Assembly (NCBI GenBank): GCA_030533445.1
Contig: CM060069.1
Coordinates: 5,867,924-5,931,923, forward strand
Length of the DNA: 64,000 nucleotides
DNA from: Cyprinodon diabolis
Lineage: Eukaryota; Chordata; Actinopteri; Cyprinodontiformes; Cyprinodontidae
Direction of reading: 5' to 3'
In this document: piece by piece, positions 1-12,700 of the stretch
Position numbering within the stretch: the first letter of the stretch is position 1
Layout: each line of letters begins with the position of its first letter
Notes under the pieces: generated by a model
Told to the model about the DNA's origin: nothing
Database searches by the model: none
The model's input: only the letters and a program-made list of their open reading frames with translations
Made by a program: the position numbers and the translations under genes

Positions 1-66
1 CCACAGGAGAGGAGCCTGATAACTAAAAGATCTGCCTCCCATTCTACTTTTAGAAATTCTAGGAAC
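1..66 (-). repeat. L2-type LINE fragment (ORF2 3' end)
   Basis: These bases are nearly identical to 3327-3392 and to part of the LINE ORF2 end near 54868-54935, so this is the edge of another minus-strand copy of the same LINE family. It is cut by the window start. Confidence 0.8.
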
Positions 67-626
67 AACTACAGTAGCTCTGTCAATTTCTACCTAAAGA
101 AATTCTAATTCAATCATCATACTGTTTTTCTGTCTCCTTTTTCTTTACGATCCTACAAGCCAATGCTTGGTTCATTTTCACTTGTTCTAGGCCCACTAAG
201 AAAATAGAAAACAAGATATCAATGTTTCTATCTGTATATAGATAATATACACCTAGTCCTAGGAATATTTCTGCTTTTGGACAGAGTGCCATGATAATAT
301 TATGAACTACAGCACGGTGCTCTGGGTGCTAGGTTGCAAAGGGCCTTCTAGCACCCTAGCACCTATGTAACCAAAGTGATGTCTTAGACACCGGTCACTT
401 GCTGCCCTCCCCCGCTCTGTCGCTCTGTCTCAGAGTCTTGCACCGTGTCGAGCAACCGCAGGTATCCCAGTTACCCCAGTGCTTCAGTTTCATTAGATCC
501 ACCCTTAAACACATCAGAGAATATAATATTTTGCTTCACTGCCACACTGTGGTCCTTACTGTTACTGCAGCCATAATTACTTATTAGAAAATAAAAACAT
601 TTTAATTATATTATATGTCTTTTCAG

Positions 627-770
627 GTACAACAGATGGCGGTAAGATGTCTGCAGAGGAACCTACGGGTTTTGAACACTGTATCCAAGTGGAGCTGGTG
701 GAAACTTTTCTGCAGGGTACGACCTTTGCTTGATGTCAACATGGAAAACGAAAGACTCAGAGCCAAGGAG
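627..770 (+). CDS. myo18b: myo18b exon: neck/start of tail
   Basis: Acceptor ttttcag ends at 626; donor gtaagt starts at 771. The 48 codons are phase 0 at both ends. The reading [16 protein letters not shown] then [15 protein letters not shown] is the conserved segment after the IQ motif where the class XVIII tail begins. First exon visible; upstream exons lie outside the window. Confidence 0.93.
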
Positions 771-3700
771 GTAAGTCCAATCGGACATTTTCAGTTTAAT
801 GTACTTTTAAGAGTTATCAGATCACCTCCACGAGCTTCCCTTTACAAAGAAGTAACAGCCTAATCAGGATATGACACAAAATGTGCTAAAAAACACAAAC
901 AATGGGATTTAGTCATCATCTTAGTCTTCCAGGTCATAATCATTCCAAAAAAGGTTAAAAGTCAATCCACTGGACTTTGTTTCCAAGTTTGAAGATGTTT
1001 CACTTCCCATGCAGTAAGCTTTTTCAAATAAAATGTCAGAAATAGCGTTGAGCCAGAGGCTTTATAGAGTGGACCAATAACAAAGCCTTTTGTTGGCTTA
1101 GAAAACATGCAGATTGAACCGGACGAACGGGTCCACCCCTTAGGAATGGGGGTTGTTTGTTAGCCTGCAGTACCTGATACATGTCTTTGTCTCTTAAAGC
1201 GGGGTCGTTAGAGGGAATATTTGGCTCGGCTGAACAGGGAGGTGCTCTGGTCTGTTCTGGGGCTGCGATGATAGCCGGAAGGAATCAACTCTATCTCTGC
1301 ATTGTAGGTTTTTGAAAGCTAAAATCTGAGTCCACCCCCTCTGTTTAAGGTTGGTTTTTCTTTCTTAACATAGATGGTTTCCTCCAAACCCCTTTCAAAC
1401 CACCTGTCTTCTTTGTCTAAAATCTGAACATTCATTTCCCCAAAACAACAAAAGAATGTCCCTTGTCCATAAGGTGTAGCAGAGTCATGTCCAGAGAAGG
1501 TCACTCTTCTGTGTTGGGCATGCGTCTTTGGATAGGTTGTTTGGTTTCTCCTCAGAGCATTCCCCACTGCATCGAACTGCATTCACCACTCCGCCCATCT
1601 TAGGTTTGGGGGTTATGTCTTTAGGATGCACTAGTCTCTGTTTAAGGGTCTTGTTTTGTCTGAAATGTACTGGGATTTTGCGTTTATCCCAGACTGTCTA
1701 AAGTTTTTTAGAGAGTCCAGCAACATATGGGATGGCAATGTTTTTTATTTAATCTTCTTTTTCATTATACCAGACTGCTTAAGTGTCTTACGGTTGTGAG
1801 GTATCGCTGGTATTTTCAATTAATTCAACTGGCAGCAACAGAATCAACCTACAGTGTAAAGTCACTACTTTGAGTAATACAATATGGCCAAAAAATATAA
1901 AAATTATACTTTTATATTTTTCTCATTTGTGATTAAATTGTTATATTAGTAAGACACAATCTCATAAATGAAGTTAGTTTAGTTTCCTTTCCACTTTAAA
2001 GTGGTGAGCAATGACTGCTCCACTTAATAGGGTGATGAGTAGTCAGACATTCATCAACTCAGCAAAGTACCATTTTGGATGTGGTTAGATGAAAGAATAG
2101 CTTTACGGCCAAGTTAAAAGCTGACAGAAGCTTTGAATTGAGGAGGTAAGTGAGACACTACAACACCACTGCTTGTAGCGTCAGTGGAGAGGAAAACTAA
2201 ATTTTAACAGGAAGAAAACCTCCAGCAGAACCAGGCTCAGTGTGAGCGGCCATCTGCTGAGGCCGACTGGGGTTCTAGGAGACAGAAACAGAGATAGAAA
2301 AAGAAGCATAGATTGCACATACATTAAGGCTACTTTCACACAGCAGCCTGAAGTGACCCATATCAATTTTATGTGCCCATATGCAACCTGTATCTGATCT
2401 TTTCATGGCAGTTTAAACAATAGATCCGATTTTTCCAATGCGACCCAGGCCTCTTGGCTATGTGATCCTGAATCTGATAAAAACCTGATCTTTCAAAATG
2501 TGACCTGTGTCTGAACAGCCAGGTCACATTCATCCGACCTGTACGCCATTAATTCTCAACAAAGGTCAACATTCTGTGTCTTGCTAGGCAGAGGCAGAAA
2601 GAAAAAAAAAACAGCCATGGTGAAAGATTCTTTATTTTTAAACATCATGAAAAGATTGAGTTTTAAAGGTTGGGAAAGATGGCTAGATGCGCTCCAGCAC
2701 TACAATCCATGTTTACTTCCGTATACACAGAGCACGCTTGCTTTGGGTCCTCTACTATGCACGCTCGACACTTAAGCCCAATGAATGCAGTTCACACAGG
2801 AGATCACATACAAGTCACATATATTTGGAAATGTGAATGGCGATGCAAAAAAAATTTATATAAAAAAAATAAAATTGGAATGAGCATTAAGGCCTGCAGT
2901 GTGAACGCTGCCTAAGTTACAGTCAGAGAAACGGAACTACAGTGTAAAACAGGCCAAATGCAAACATCTCTAAACAAAGGTGTTGATGGCAGCAGCATGG
3001 CTGATATTTCTCTCCAGGATGGAGTCACAGCCAAAAGGGAACAGACCAGATGAAGCTGCTACGAGACAAAGCAGAGAGAGCAGAACGTTAGAGATTGCAC
3101 TAAGATTCTGCAGAGTGGGAGAATAGAGAGAGAATGAAGCAGAACAATGAAAAAAGGGTCCCTATGTCCTCCAGCAGTCTAGGCCTATAGCAACATAACT
3201 ATAGAGATAGCTCAGGATAACCTGAGTCACTCTAACTATAAACTTTATCAAAAAGGAAAGTTTTAAGCCTAGCCTTAAAAGTAGACAGGATGTCTGCCTC
3301 ATGGACTAAAACTGGTAGTTGGTTCCACAGGAGAGGAGCCTGATAACTAAAAGATCTGCCTCCCATTCTACTTTTAGAAATTCTAGGAACCACTAGTAAA
3401 CCTGCAGATTGAGAGTGAAGTGCTCTGTTAGGAACATAAGGAACAATCAGATCTCTGATATCAGATGGAGCTAGGCCACTTAAGGCTTTATATGTGAGAA
3501 TCAGGATTTGAAATTTTATTCTGGATTTAACAGGAAGCCAATGAAGAGAAGCCAGGATAGGAGAGATATGATCTCTCTCTTTAATCATCATCACAATGGT
3601 ACGTTTCTATAAGTGTCACTGCCATAATTCCAATAAAGGCTTTTCCGTCTAAGGAGGGGTGTCAATATATGGTGACTGGGCATTAATCGTTGAATATTTT

Positions 3701-6700
3701 CAAAAATAGTTTGAAAAAGGCTGAATTCATTAAAAGTATTCTAGAGATAAAGAATCTTTGTGCATTTTCACTTTGAGAGTTAGTTAAATATTAGTCAATC
3801 CTGAGTCAGGCTCAAAATCAGCATCAGATAAGAAAACAAAGCAAAAAAATTTAAGGAAATTTGCATGGTGAGATTTTATGTCACAGAGATGGAAAAATGA
3901 TCGCAACTATCTAAAAAGACACGAACATTTAACCTGAATGTAATGAGTTTGAAACATTTAACGACTTTAGGAAAAAAAAGTTGCTTAATTTGAAGGAAAG
4001 AAGAGTAATGAGCTGCAGCTGCTTAAGCCAAAAATAAAGCAACAGTTATTCCAGAAAATGTTTCCGATTCGCTACCAGTGATGCTTCCTGTCTCTGAAAA
4101 GCTTCTCCTTCGTTTTCCTAAAGGATGAGGTGTCAGCTCTGAGGCGGCGCCTGGAGAAGTCTGAGAAGGAGAGAAATGAGCTGAGGCAGGCAACAGACAG
4201 CCTGGAGACCAAGGTTTGGGAAGCAGCACAACCTTCTCCCCCCTCTACACACACACACACACACACCCACAATGCTATAACTATGATCTGTATGTATAGG
4301 TTACGGCTGTGACATCTGAGCTAAGCGATGAGCGTTTCCGTGGAGATGCGGTGGGCCAGGCTCTGGATGTGGAGAGGGCGGAGAGACTTCGACTCAGCAG
4401 GGAGAACAAAGACCTGCTGGTTGGCCTGCTAATCGAACCAACTCTCACTGTGGTGATAACTTTTCATTTCTGCTGTTTACTTTGACTAAAAATTCAATTT
4501 CTGACTTCCCCAAGGCCCGGCTGGACCAGTTTAAAGTTACCATGGAAACCCTGGAGAAGCAGCTGGAGGAGGAGAAGCAGAAAGCTCAAGCTGCTGCAAA
4601 TCAGAGAGGAGCTGCAACAGGTGTGGGGAATATATTGCTGCCGAGACAGAATACAAAATGATCAGAAAAAAACAAAACACTGAAGTTTTGTTGCTTTAAT
4701 AGACAAAAACGTTCGGACATTTCTGCATAGTGCAAAGGAATCTAAAACAAACCTTAGGTTTTACTGCAGGAAGTTTGTTCCTGCAGCTACTTCAAGTTTG
4801 TTGATGGAGGGTTTGTGACCTGGCCTCTGCAACACCTGAGAGAACAAAAGGTTTAACGAACTAAGACTCAAGACATCTCAGGCTGACAAATTAAGACCCG
4901 TGTGTCCCATCATTCAGAGGGTGAACTCACCACGCAGCTGGAGTGCTGCCAGACGGAGGTGGAGTTCGTCCGCAGGCGACTGAAGCAGACGGAGGAGAAG
5001 CTGGAGACGGAGAGGCAGACCAGGCAACAGCTCGACGCCAAGGTGAGAAAGGACACGCCGGCGTGCACAGCAGCGCTGAAAGCAGATTAACTCTCCCACA
5101 CGTGTGTAATGGTGTGTATGTGCGCAGGTTGCAGCACTGCAGGCCCAGCTGGAGCAGTCTCGGAGGAGCATGTTGGAGCTGAAACGTCACTGCCGCCGGG
5201 TGACCTCTGACCTTCAGGATGCTAGAGTGCTCAGCGATGCGCTGCAGAGCCGCATGCATGAACTGGAGCGCAAACAGAGAAGGTTCCCCCTCCCTTCACT
5301 ACTTTATTTTCATCCCGCTAATAAAATAAAGATATCGCCTTCATCATCATCATCATCTCTAGTTGACTAATGAACAACAATACCAGTGTTAATGAAAGTG
5401 TTTCCTACTAATAATGCTTCCCTTCCAGCAAACTCCCTTGCTGCCTGTTATCGGTGTGCTTCTCTGTGTTGTTGCAGGTTTGATAATGAGCTGGCTCAGG
5501 CTTTAGAGGAAGCCAATAACACCAAAGAGCAAAAGGAAAAAGTCTTACAAGAGAATTCAGCTCTGGGGACTGAAGTATTCAACCTGCGGCGCAGCCTACA
5601 GGTGTGTTTGTGTAATGTTTTTGTTCTCACAACACCAGCCTGTTCTACATGTCGTCAAACCCCAAACATTGAGGAGATTATGTGACTTTTTATTTAGCAG
5701 TAAGTAAATATGGAGGGAATGAGGGGAGTGTGGTGTCACTACCTGATCCGTCCCGGAAGCACGATCCGTTCTGCGTATGCGCCATCAGCTCATTTGTGCA
5801 TCCCGATATACATCCGGGTTATCCTCGATTTTATTTGTTAAATATACCTAAATGACGCTATCCCTTCTCCAAATTACTAAATTAACTACAATATAATGTG
5901 TTAGAGGTTAATAATGTATTTCCTGAGAAAATAAATGTCTAAAAACCTTTATTGTATCAGTCTTCTCTGCCCGATCTGCACCGGAAATGGGATCCAACGC
6001 TACTTCCGGTGGCTAACTGTTTCGGCTTTGGATTTATCTTTTTTGGGTTTTCCTTTCATGTTAACATTATGGTATACACTCACCGGCCACTTTATTAGGT
6101 ACCCCATGCTAGTAACAGGTTGGACCCCCTTTTGCCTTCAGAACTGCCTCAATTCTTCGTGGCATAGATTCAACAAGGTGCTGGAAGCATTCCTCAGGGA
6201 GTTTGGTCCATATTGACATCACACAGTTGCCGCAGATTTGTCGGCTGCACATCCATGATGCGAATCTCCCGTTCCACCACATCCCAAAGATGCTCTATTG
6301 GATTGAGATCTGGTGACTGTGGAGGCCATTTGAGTACAGTGAACTCATTGTCATGTTCAAGAAACCAGTCTGAGATGATTCCAGCTTTATGACATGGCGC
6401 ATTATCCTGCTGAAAGTAGCCATCAGAAGTTGGGTACATTGTGGTCATAAAGGGATGGACATGGTCAGCAACAATACTCAGGTAGGCTGTGGCGTTGCAA
6501 CGATGCTCAATTGGTACCAAGGGGCCCAAAGAGTGCCAAGAAAGTATTCCCCACACCATGACACCACCACCACCAGCCTGAACCGTTGATACAAGGCAGG
6601 ATGGATCCATGCTTTCATGTTGTAGACGCCAAATTCTGACCCTACCATCCGAATGTCGCAGCAGAAATCGAGACTCATCATACCAGGCAACGTTTTTCCA

Positions 6701-9700
6701 ATCTTCTATTGTCCAATTTCGATGAGCTTGTGCAAATTGTAGCCTCAGTTTCCAGTTCTTAGCTGAAAGGAGTGGCACCCGGTGTGGTCTTCTGCTGCTG
6801 TAGCCCATCTGCCTCAAAGTTCGACATACTGTGCGTTCAGAGATGCTCTTCTGCCCACCTTGGTTGTAACGGGTGGTTATTTGAGTCACTGTTGCCCTTC
6901 TATCAGCTCGAACCAGTCTGGCCATTCTCCTCTGACCTCTGGCATCAACAAGGCATTTCCGCCCACAGAACTGCCGCTCACTGGATGTTTTTTCTTTTTC
7001 GGACCATTCTCTGTAAACCCTAGAGATGGTTGTGCGTGAAAATCCCAGTAGATCAGCAGTTTCTGAAATACTCAGACCAGACCTTCTGGTACCAACAATC
7101 ATGCCACGTTCAAAGTCACTCAAATCACCTTTCTTCCCCATACTGATGCTCGGTTTGAACTGCAGGAGATTGTCTTGACCATGTCTACATGCCTAAATGC
7201 ACTGAGTTGCCGCCATGTGATTGGCTGCTTAGAAATTAAGTGTTAATGAGCAGTTGGACAGGTGTACCTAATAAAATGGCCGGTGAGTGTATAGTGCGTA
7301 ATCTAAAGAGAGAAACAACTAAAATGCAGATAAACATGGTTTAATCATATTTTGCCGGACTGCTCTGAGCATGCCTGATGAAGACGTCAGAGAAGCTGTT
7401 TAACGAAGAAAATGTAAAAAGCATAAAAATTGTTTCACAAGAGTCACAAAGCTTTTTTTTACAGATGTGTATTGGTATTCTTTAGTGAGTTAAGGATAGA
7501 AATAAGTAGGTTTAGTACCATAATTACATTATTTATGGACACCTGGATGTAAATCTATTCGCGTATGCGCAGAAAGGATCATGCTTCCTGGAAGGATCGG
7601 GTAGTGACATGCGGTGTAGGTACCTGATCTGGTCATCATATGGCAACTCCTCTTGGACAAACTGTATTTCACCCATTTGTTAAAGGTATACTATGCAACC
7701 GGTGTTGATTTTCCAGCGAGGCTCCCCCCAGAGAGCGAAAGTAAAAGTGCACTGTCGTAAATATGCTCGGCTGTTCTCCTGGTTTCTCCGTCAAGCCAGG
7801 CGCGGTTTTTTTGAGCTTAGCAGACAGGCGAACGCAACGAATGACTAATGCTACGTTCACACTGGACGCAGCATGCGCGACAGAAGCAGCGAGTTTACAT
7901 GCAAAGTCAATGGTTGACGCGCGTCAAGGCGCAGCAAAAGGTCCTGCGGCGCGTTTTGAGCAGCAGGCGCAGCGCGTCTGAGCAGCTGAAGCAGCGCGTC
8001 GGGCGCGTTTAAGCATCTGACGCGCGTGACGCGCCGCGAACGCGCTGCTGCTCGAGATGGAAAAATTGAATTTTTGCTGCTCGACGCGCCGCGTCAACCA
8101 ATCAGAGAAGCTGATCTGGGAGCTGGCAGGGAGAGAGACACAGCGCTGATGATCAGAGCGCTATGATCACTCCTCTTAAACAGTTTATTGACGCCTAAAT
8201 TAACTTAAAATGCAGAAATCTGCCGGCAGAATATGTTGGCTTTTATTATCCTGCTGCCTGCAGTTTGGATTATTTAGATGAAAAACACCTACCAGCTGCC
8301 GCGGTGAACCGCGAGAAGGCGACCCGGCCAGAGGCTGCTGATGAAGGGATTCCTACTGTCGGCGGGGGTCTGAGCGGCTCCGACAGAAAAAATATTGTAA
8401 GGCAGGATTATAATCTGAATGAACTGACTGCACTGATTACGTTTTCAGGTGTATTTTCTCACTTAAAAGCATATTAAAACTACTTTATTCCCACTGATCA
8501 CAGCAAATATAGCTGCAAGGGATAGTGAAGCTCCGCCCAACGCGCGTCAGACACATTTTTGCACCGCGCAGCCAGAGCAGCAAAGCTGCTTCAGCCGCAC
8601 GTCAGAACTAACTGGTACAAGCAGTAAAAATGAAGCAGCAGACGCGATTTTGCTGCTTTTGCTGCGTCCGGTGTGAAAGCAGCACTGCGCAAAGAGCGCC
8701 ACTGTGCTAGCAACGAGCATGCTTTTAACTGGGGGCGTGTAGCAGTTCTCGCCGTAAAGCAAGACCGACTCTCGCGAGACTTCTGAGCCTGTGGGTGCGG
8801 GTCGGTGCTCCTGCAATTGCAACTCATTTAATCATCCAAAACGTTATGGAACACATTAATTAACTGAAAAATGTTGCATAGTGTGCCTTTAAGGATCAAA
8901 TCTCTTTTGGAGTCTCAACATATTATTACCTATATTTTCTATTATTTTGCATTTCATTGGTGATTTAAAGTAGCCGAAAGTAGAAAACAATCATTGTCAG
9001 TCTTAGAGGAAAGTACTGCTTTCTAAGAGTGTGCTCTGCCTATTTGACAAGATGACAAATAAAGCCTCAACTTATTTTTATTTGTTTTTATGAAGATTTA
9101 TTTTAATTAATTCCTAAAGTTCTGAAAAAGGACTTTCGTAGAGATTTTAGACGACGAAAACAACAGTCATTCTACTTGTAGAAAGCGAACGGTTGTTGTT
9201 GATACAAATTCAAAAGTAGTGTAGCTTAATATGGCTAACTGACCGCGCTAAAAGAGGCCACTGAGCACAGTTAGCCACAGCGCTACCCAGCTCTCCCCCT
9301 CTATATCAAGGTCTAAAAGTTACTTTGTTCACCTTGAACAGATTGTTTTCAGTTTTGTTTTAGATCAGTTAAAACTTTATCAGTCATTTGACACGATAAC
9401 GCCACAGATGCTCCCGACTTGACTCACAGGTTCTGAGTTCAAGCCCCACTCCCACAGACTGCCACTCTGGGTCCCTGAACAACGACCCTTAACCCCACAC
9501 TGCTCCCCGGGCGCCGCATGATGGCAGCCCACTGCTCACCATGGGGATGGGTTCAATGCACAGAGTGAATTTCGTTGCTCTGTACTTGTGACTGTGTAAC
9601 GACAATAAAAGCTGGAATTTTGTTCCACTATTGTTGCAAAAAGAAAATGTCCTATAAATGGAAATCTGAGGGGGAAAAAATATGGGATTTAAACTTTGAA

Positions 9701-12700
9701 AAACTTCTTATTTAAAAGTAGTTTTCAAGAGTAACTTAACTGTTTTTTTTCTTCTATATTTTTTTCAATTTTAGTTTTTCAAGCTTAATTTTTTTTTGTT
9801 CTTTACCATGGATTATATTATTTTTCTGTTCATTTGTCTCTTCTTCAGATTGAGTTTTATCAATTAAATTCTCTTGATTTATGTTTTATAGATCACATTA
9901 TCCTCACCTTACGCCCAAAACAAACTTCTCCTCTTGACTAATAAAATATTGTTGCTAACATCCAGCAGACCGATAAAAACGCATCTTGACTCCTCACTAC
10001 AGAGGAAAGACCGGCCCCAGAAGTGAAGAGAAGTGATCTCTTTAAACTCAATTTGAAAATGAGAAATTTGAAATAAATTAATAATTCCAAAAATAAAATT
10101 AAAAATATCATTTGAAAATTTTGAATTAAAAAAACATTTGAAACAATACAAAACAATACAAGTACAATTAAAGAAAAGCGGTAAAGTTACTCTCAGAAAC
10201 TTTTGATTTGTATTTTTTTATTTTTTTCTGTATTGCATTTATTTTTTCTTCCAATTTCCATGTTAAGGCCCTGTCTCACTAACCTGACTCCGCCAGATGG
10301 ATTTGCTCCCCATATCCATCTGGAAACCTTCCGTTGAAGTAATTTTGGGAAGGGGCGAAAATACTGTACTGGTCAGCTGATTGGCCTATGTTGGTGATAG
10401 ACGGGCCAAATAAACCAATCAGATCAACGAAGCATATGACGTACTAACAGAGCGACGACGAAAACACAACCACAAGCCGAAACCAGTCGGGAGAAGAGCA
10501 AAAACATCTTTTCCTCTGAGAAAAGCCTCCAGAGCAGTGTTTTGCTCTTCTTTCAGTGAAGAAATACTCTGTAATTCCGATAAAACTTGCTCGATAGCCA
10601 CGCTAACGCTAGTTTCATCGGCTGAAGCCGCCATGTTCTTTAGACTGAACTGTCGCGCTTCTCGTTGCGTCACACCTCAACCCGCCTCAAAGCCAACGCT
10701 GATTGGACGTTCGTTTGGTGAACGGCTCCAAATTTTCTTTAACGCAGAGTCTCCAGACTGATCTGCGAGTGAAACCTTGAAAGCTCGCAAGATCAGGATG
10801 GTCTCACGAGGCTACTGTCAAACCTTGCCGATGTAGCCAGTATCTCCTAAAACGCTGGCATACGCTGAACTTTCTATGTATTTTTTTTATTTTGGGCGTA
10901 TGCATAGAGTATTCATAACAAGTCCAGAACTCATTTCCAACAACAGCCTAACTTATGCATAATGCATGGCAGCCTAATGCCCATGAAATGATGCATTATG
11001 TGTCACGCATTATAGTTAAAGCTGCTCCTCTCAGGTGTGTCGAGCGGTGATGCATATAAAGATTTCTTTGATCGCGGTATTAACCTAGCTACTGTTTACC
11101 GCCCGCCAAAAAAAAAAAGTAATATAGAAAAGGAATAAAGAAAAAGAAAGAAGGTTTGCAGTGGCAGCAGATTCAGCTTCATGTCTAGTAGAAAGTTTCT
11201 TGGCCATGGGTGTTAACGCAGGAAGGATCCATCACTCTCACCTTCTGGCTCACCCTATGACGGGGATAAAGTCTGGAGGATAACTTCTTTTTTTTATTGC
11301 ACAATACTCCTTTCAAATATTTATACTTTCATTTTTTTTTTATGAAGTTTGCTACAGCATTTGATTGGGTCCACCAATACGGTGTCTTTGATAATTTGGA
11401 TAGAAACTTCTTCCTTTAGAGAAATGAAGATTAAGGGGAAATTAAATTTGGAAGGCTCTTATCAGCTTCACCTGAACCATCTGCAAGGTCCCTCATTGAG
11501 CTCCAGCCAATCACCTTGGTGCAGCACCTTCTCTCCAAAGCCAATCATCTTTCAAGATCAGTGTCCAGTAGGGATGGTAAAAAAAAAATGATAAAAAATG
11601 TATCCCGATAATTTCTAGGTTTTACCACAATAACGATAAGTGACGATAAAAAACAAAACAAAAACACAATATCAGCCTAATGTATCAATCCAATCAAACA
11701 AGCTTGAAATATGAGAACAAATTACAGATTTATTTAAATGCTGCACAGCAAATATAACTTGGCTTATAAAAGTTGCAAAGTAGTGCAACTGTAAATACAA
11801 CCTGATAAATTGAGAAACAGAACTTAAAAGTATTTCACTGAAAAAGAAAACTAATCAGTAATCACCTCCTAATATAAATAGATGTGTAAATTACCAGTTG
11901 CTGGAACATGCCATATATTGGATAAATAAATACCAGTGCAAGTTCTAACATACATTACACTCACTTCACTGAAAATAAAATTCAAATGTTATATCAACCT
12001 GTAACAACCTTTTTTGCTGTTGGGCTACAAAAATGTGCAAATGGCATGATAAATAAAGGGGAAAAAAACAGAAAAATGTAAATACTAAAATAGAAATAAA
12101 TAATTTCAATAAATTCCAACAAACATGTAAAACCTGAAATACTTCTTTGTGCAAGCATGTACAAATGAGACTAGCAGGATCGTTAGCATGCTAAACAATT
12201 AAATAAAAGTAAATTATTTAAATAAATTTAAAAAGAATATAAAAACTGAAATACCTCTCAATCTGTGATTGAAGCGGCAACATATCTTCAGCCAGGCAAA
12301 ACGCAACGGCCTGTTAACTCTTTCCATCGCTTGCTTTGGCTGTCATATGGTGTGGAATGAGCAAACGCGTCGGCAAGTTTTGTTTGAGTGGCAGTCGGTT
12401 TCTTAACAGAGGTTTTCGAAGTCCAGGCTTCTGCATCTTCTGACTAGCATCATATTCCGGTTTGTGTTTGTGTTTTAGGTGGTGAAATAAATTGGTAGTG
12501 TTGCTGTCCTTTGTCGTCACAGGTTGTCTGCAAACTTTGCATATTACGACTTTCTGCTCCGTATCAGACTTTTTAAATCCAAACCAGTTCAAGATAACGG
12601 AGCTGGAGCCTCTTTTAGGAACCAGGTCTTGGAGCACGTCTCCTCCACCTTCCGCCATACTTGTTGTTTTTTGCGCATGGCTCGCACGTGAGCGCAGTAT

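Larger units (their letters stand above)
5735..7609. mobile_element. DNA element with about 48-bp terminal inverted repeats, hosting a Tc1
   Basis: The left end TGTCACTACCTGATCCGTCC is mirrored by TGTCACTACCCGATCCTTCC at the right (reverse complement). Similarity runs on for about 48 bp through ..GGAAGCA..TCTGCG..ATGCGC. The interior outside the nested Tc1 (about 660 bp) has no coding frame. Superfamily not assigned; no clear target duplication. Confidence 0.65.

Noticed and set aside
399..587. Small frame before the first exon
   Set aside because: No splice sites in phase and no class XVIII similarity; ordinary intron sequence.
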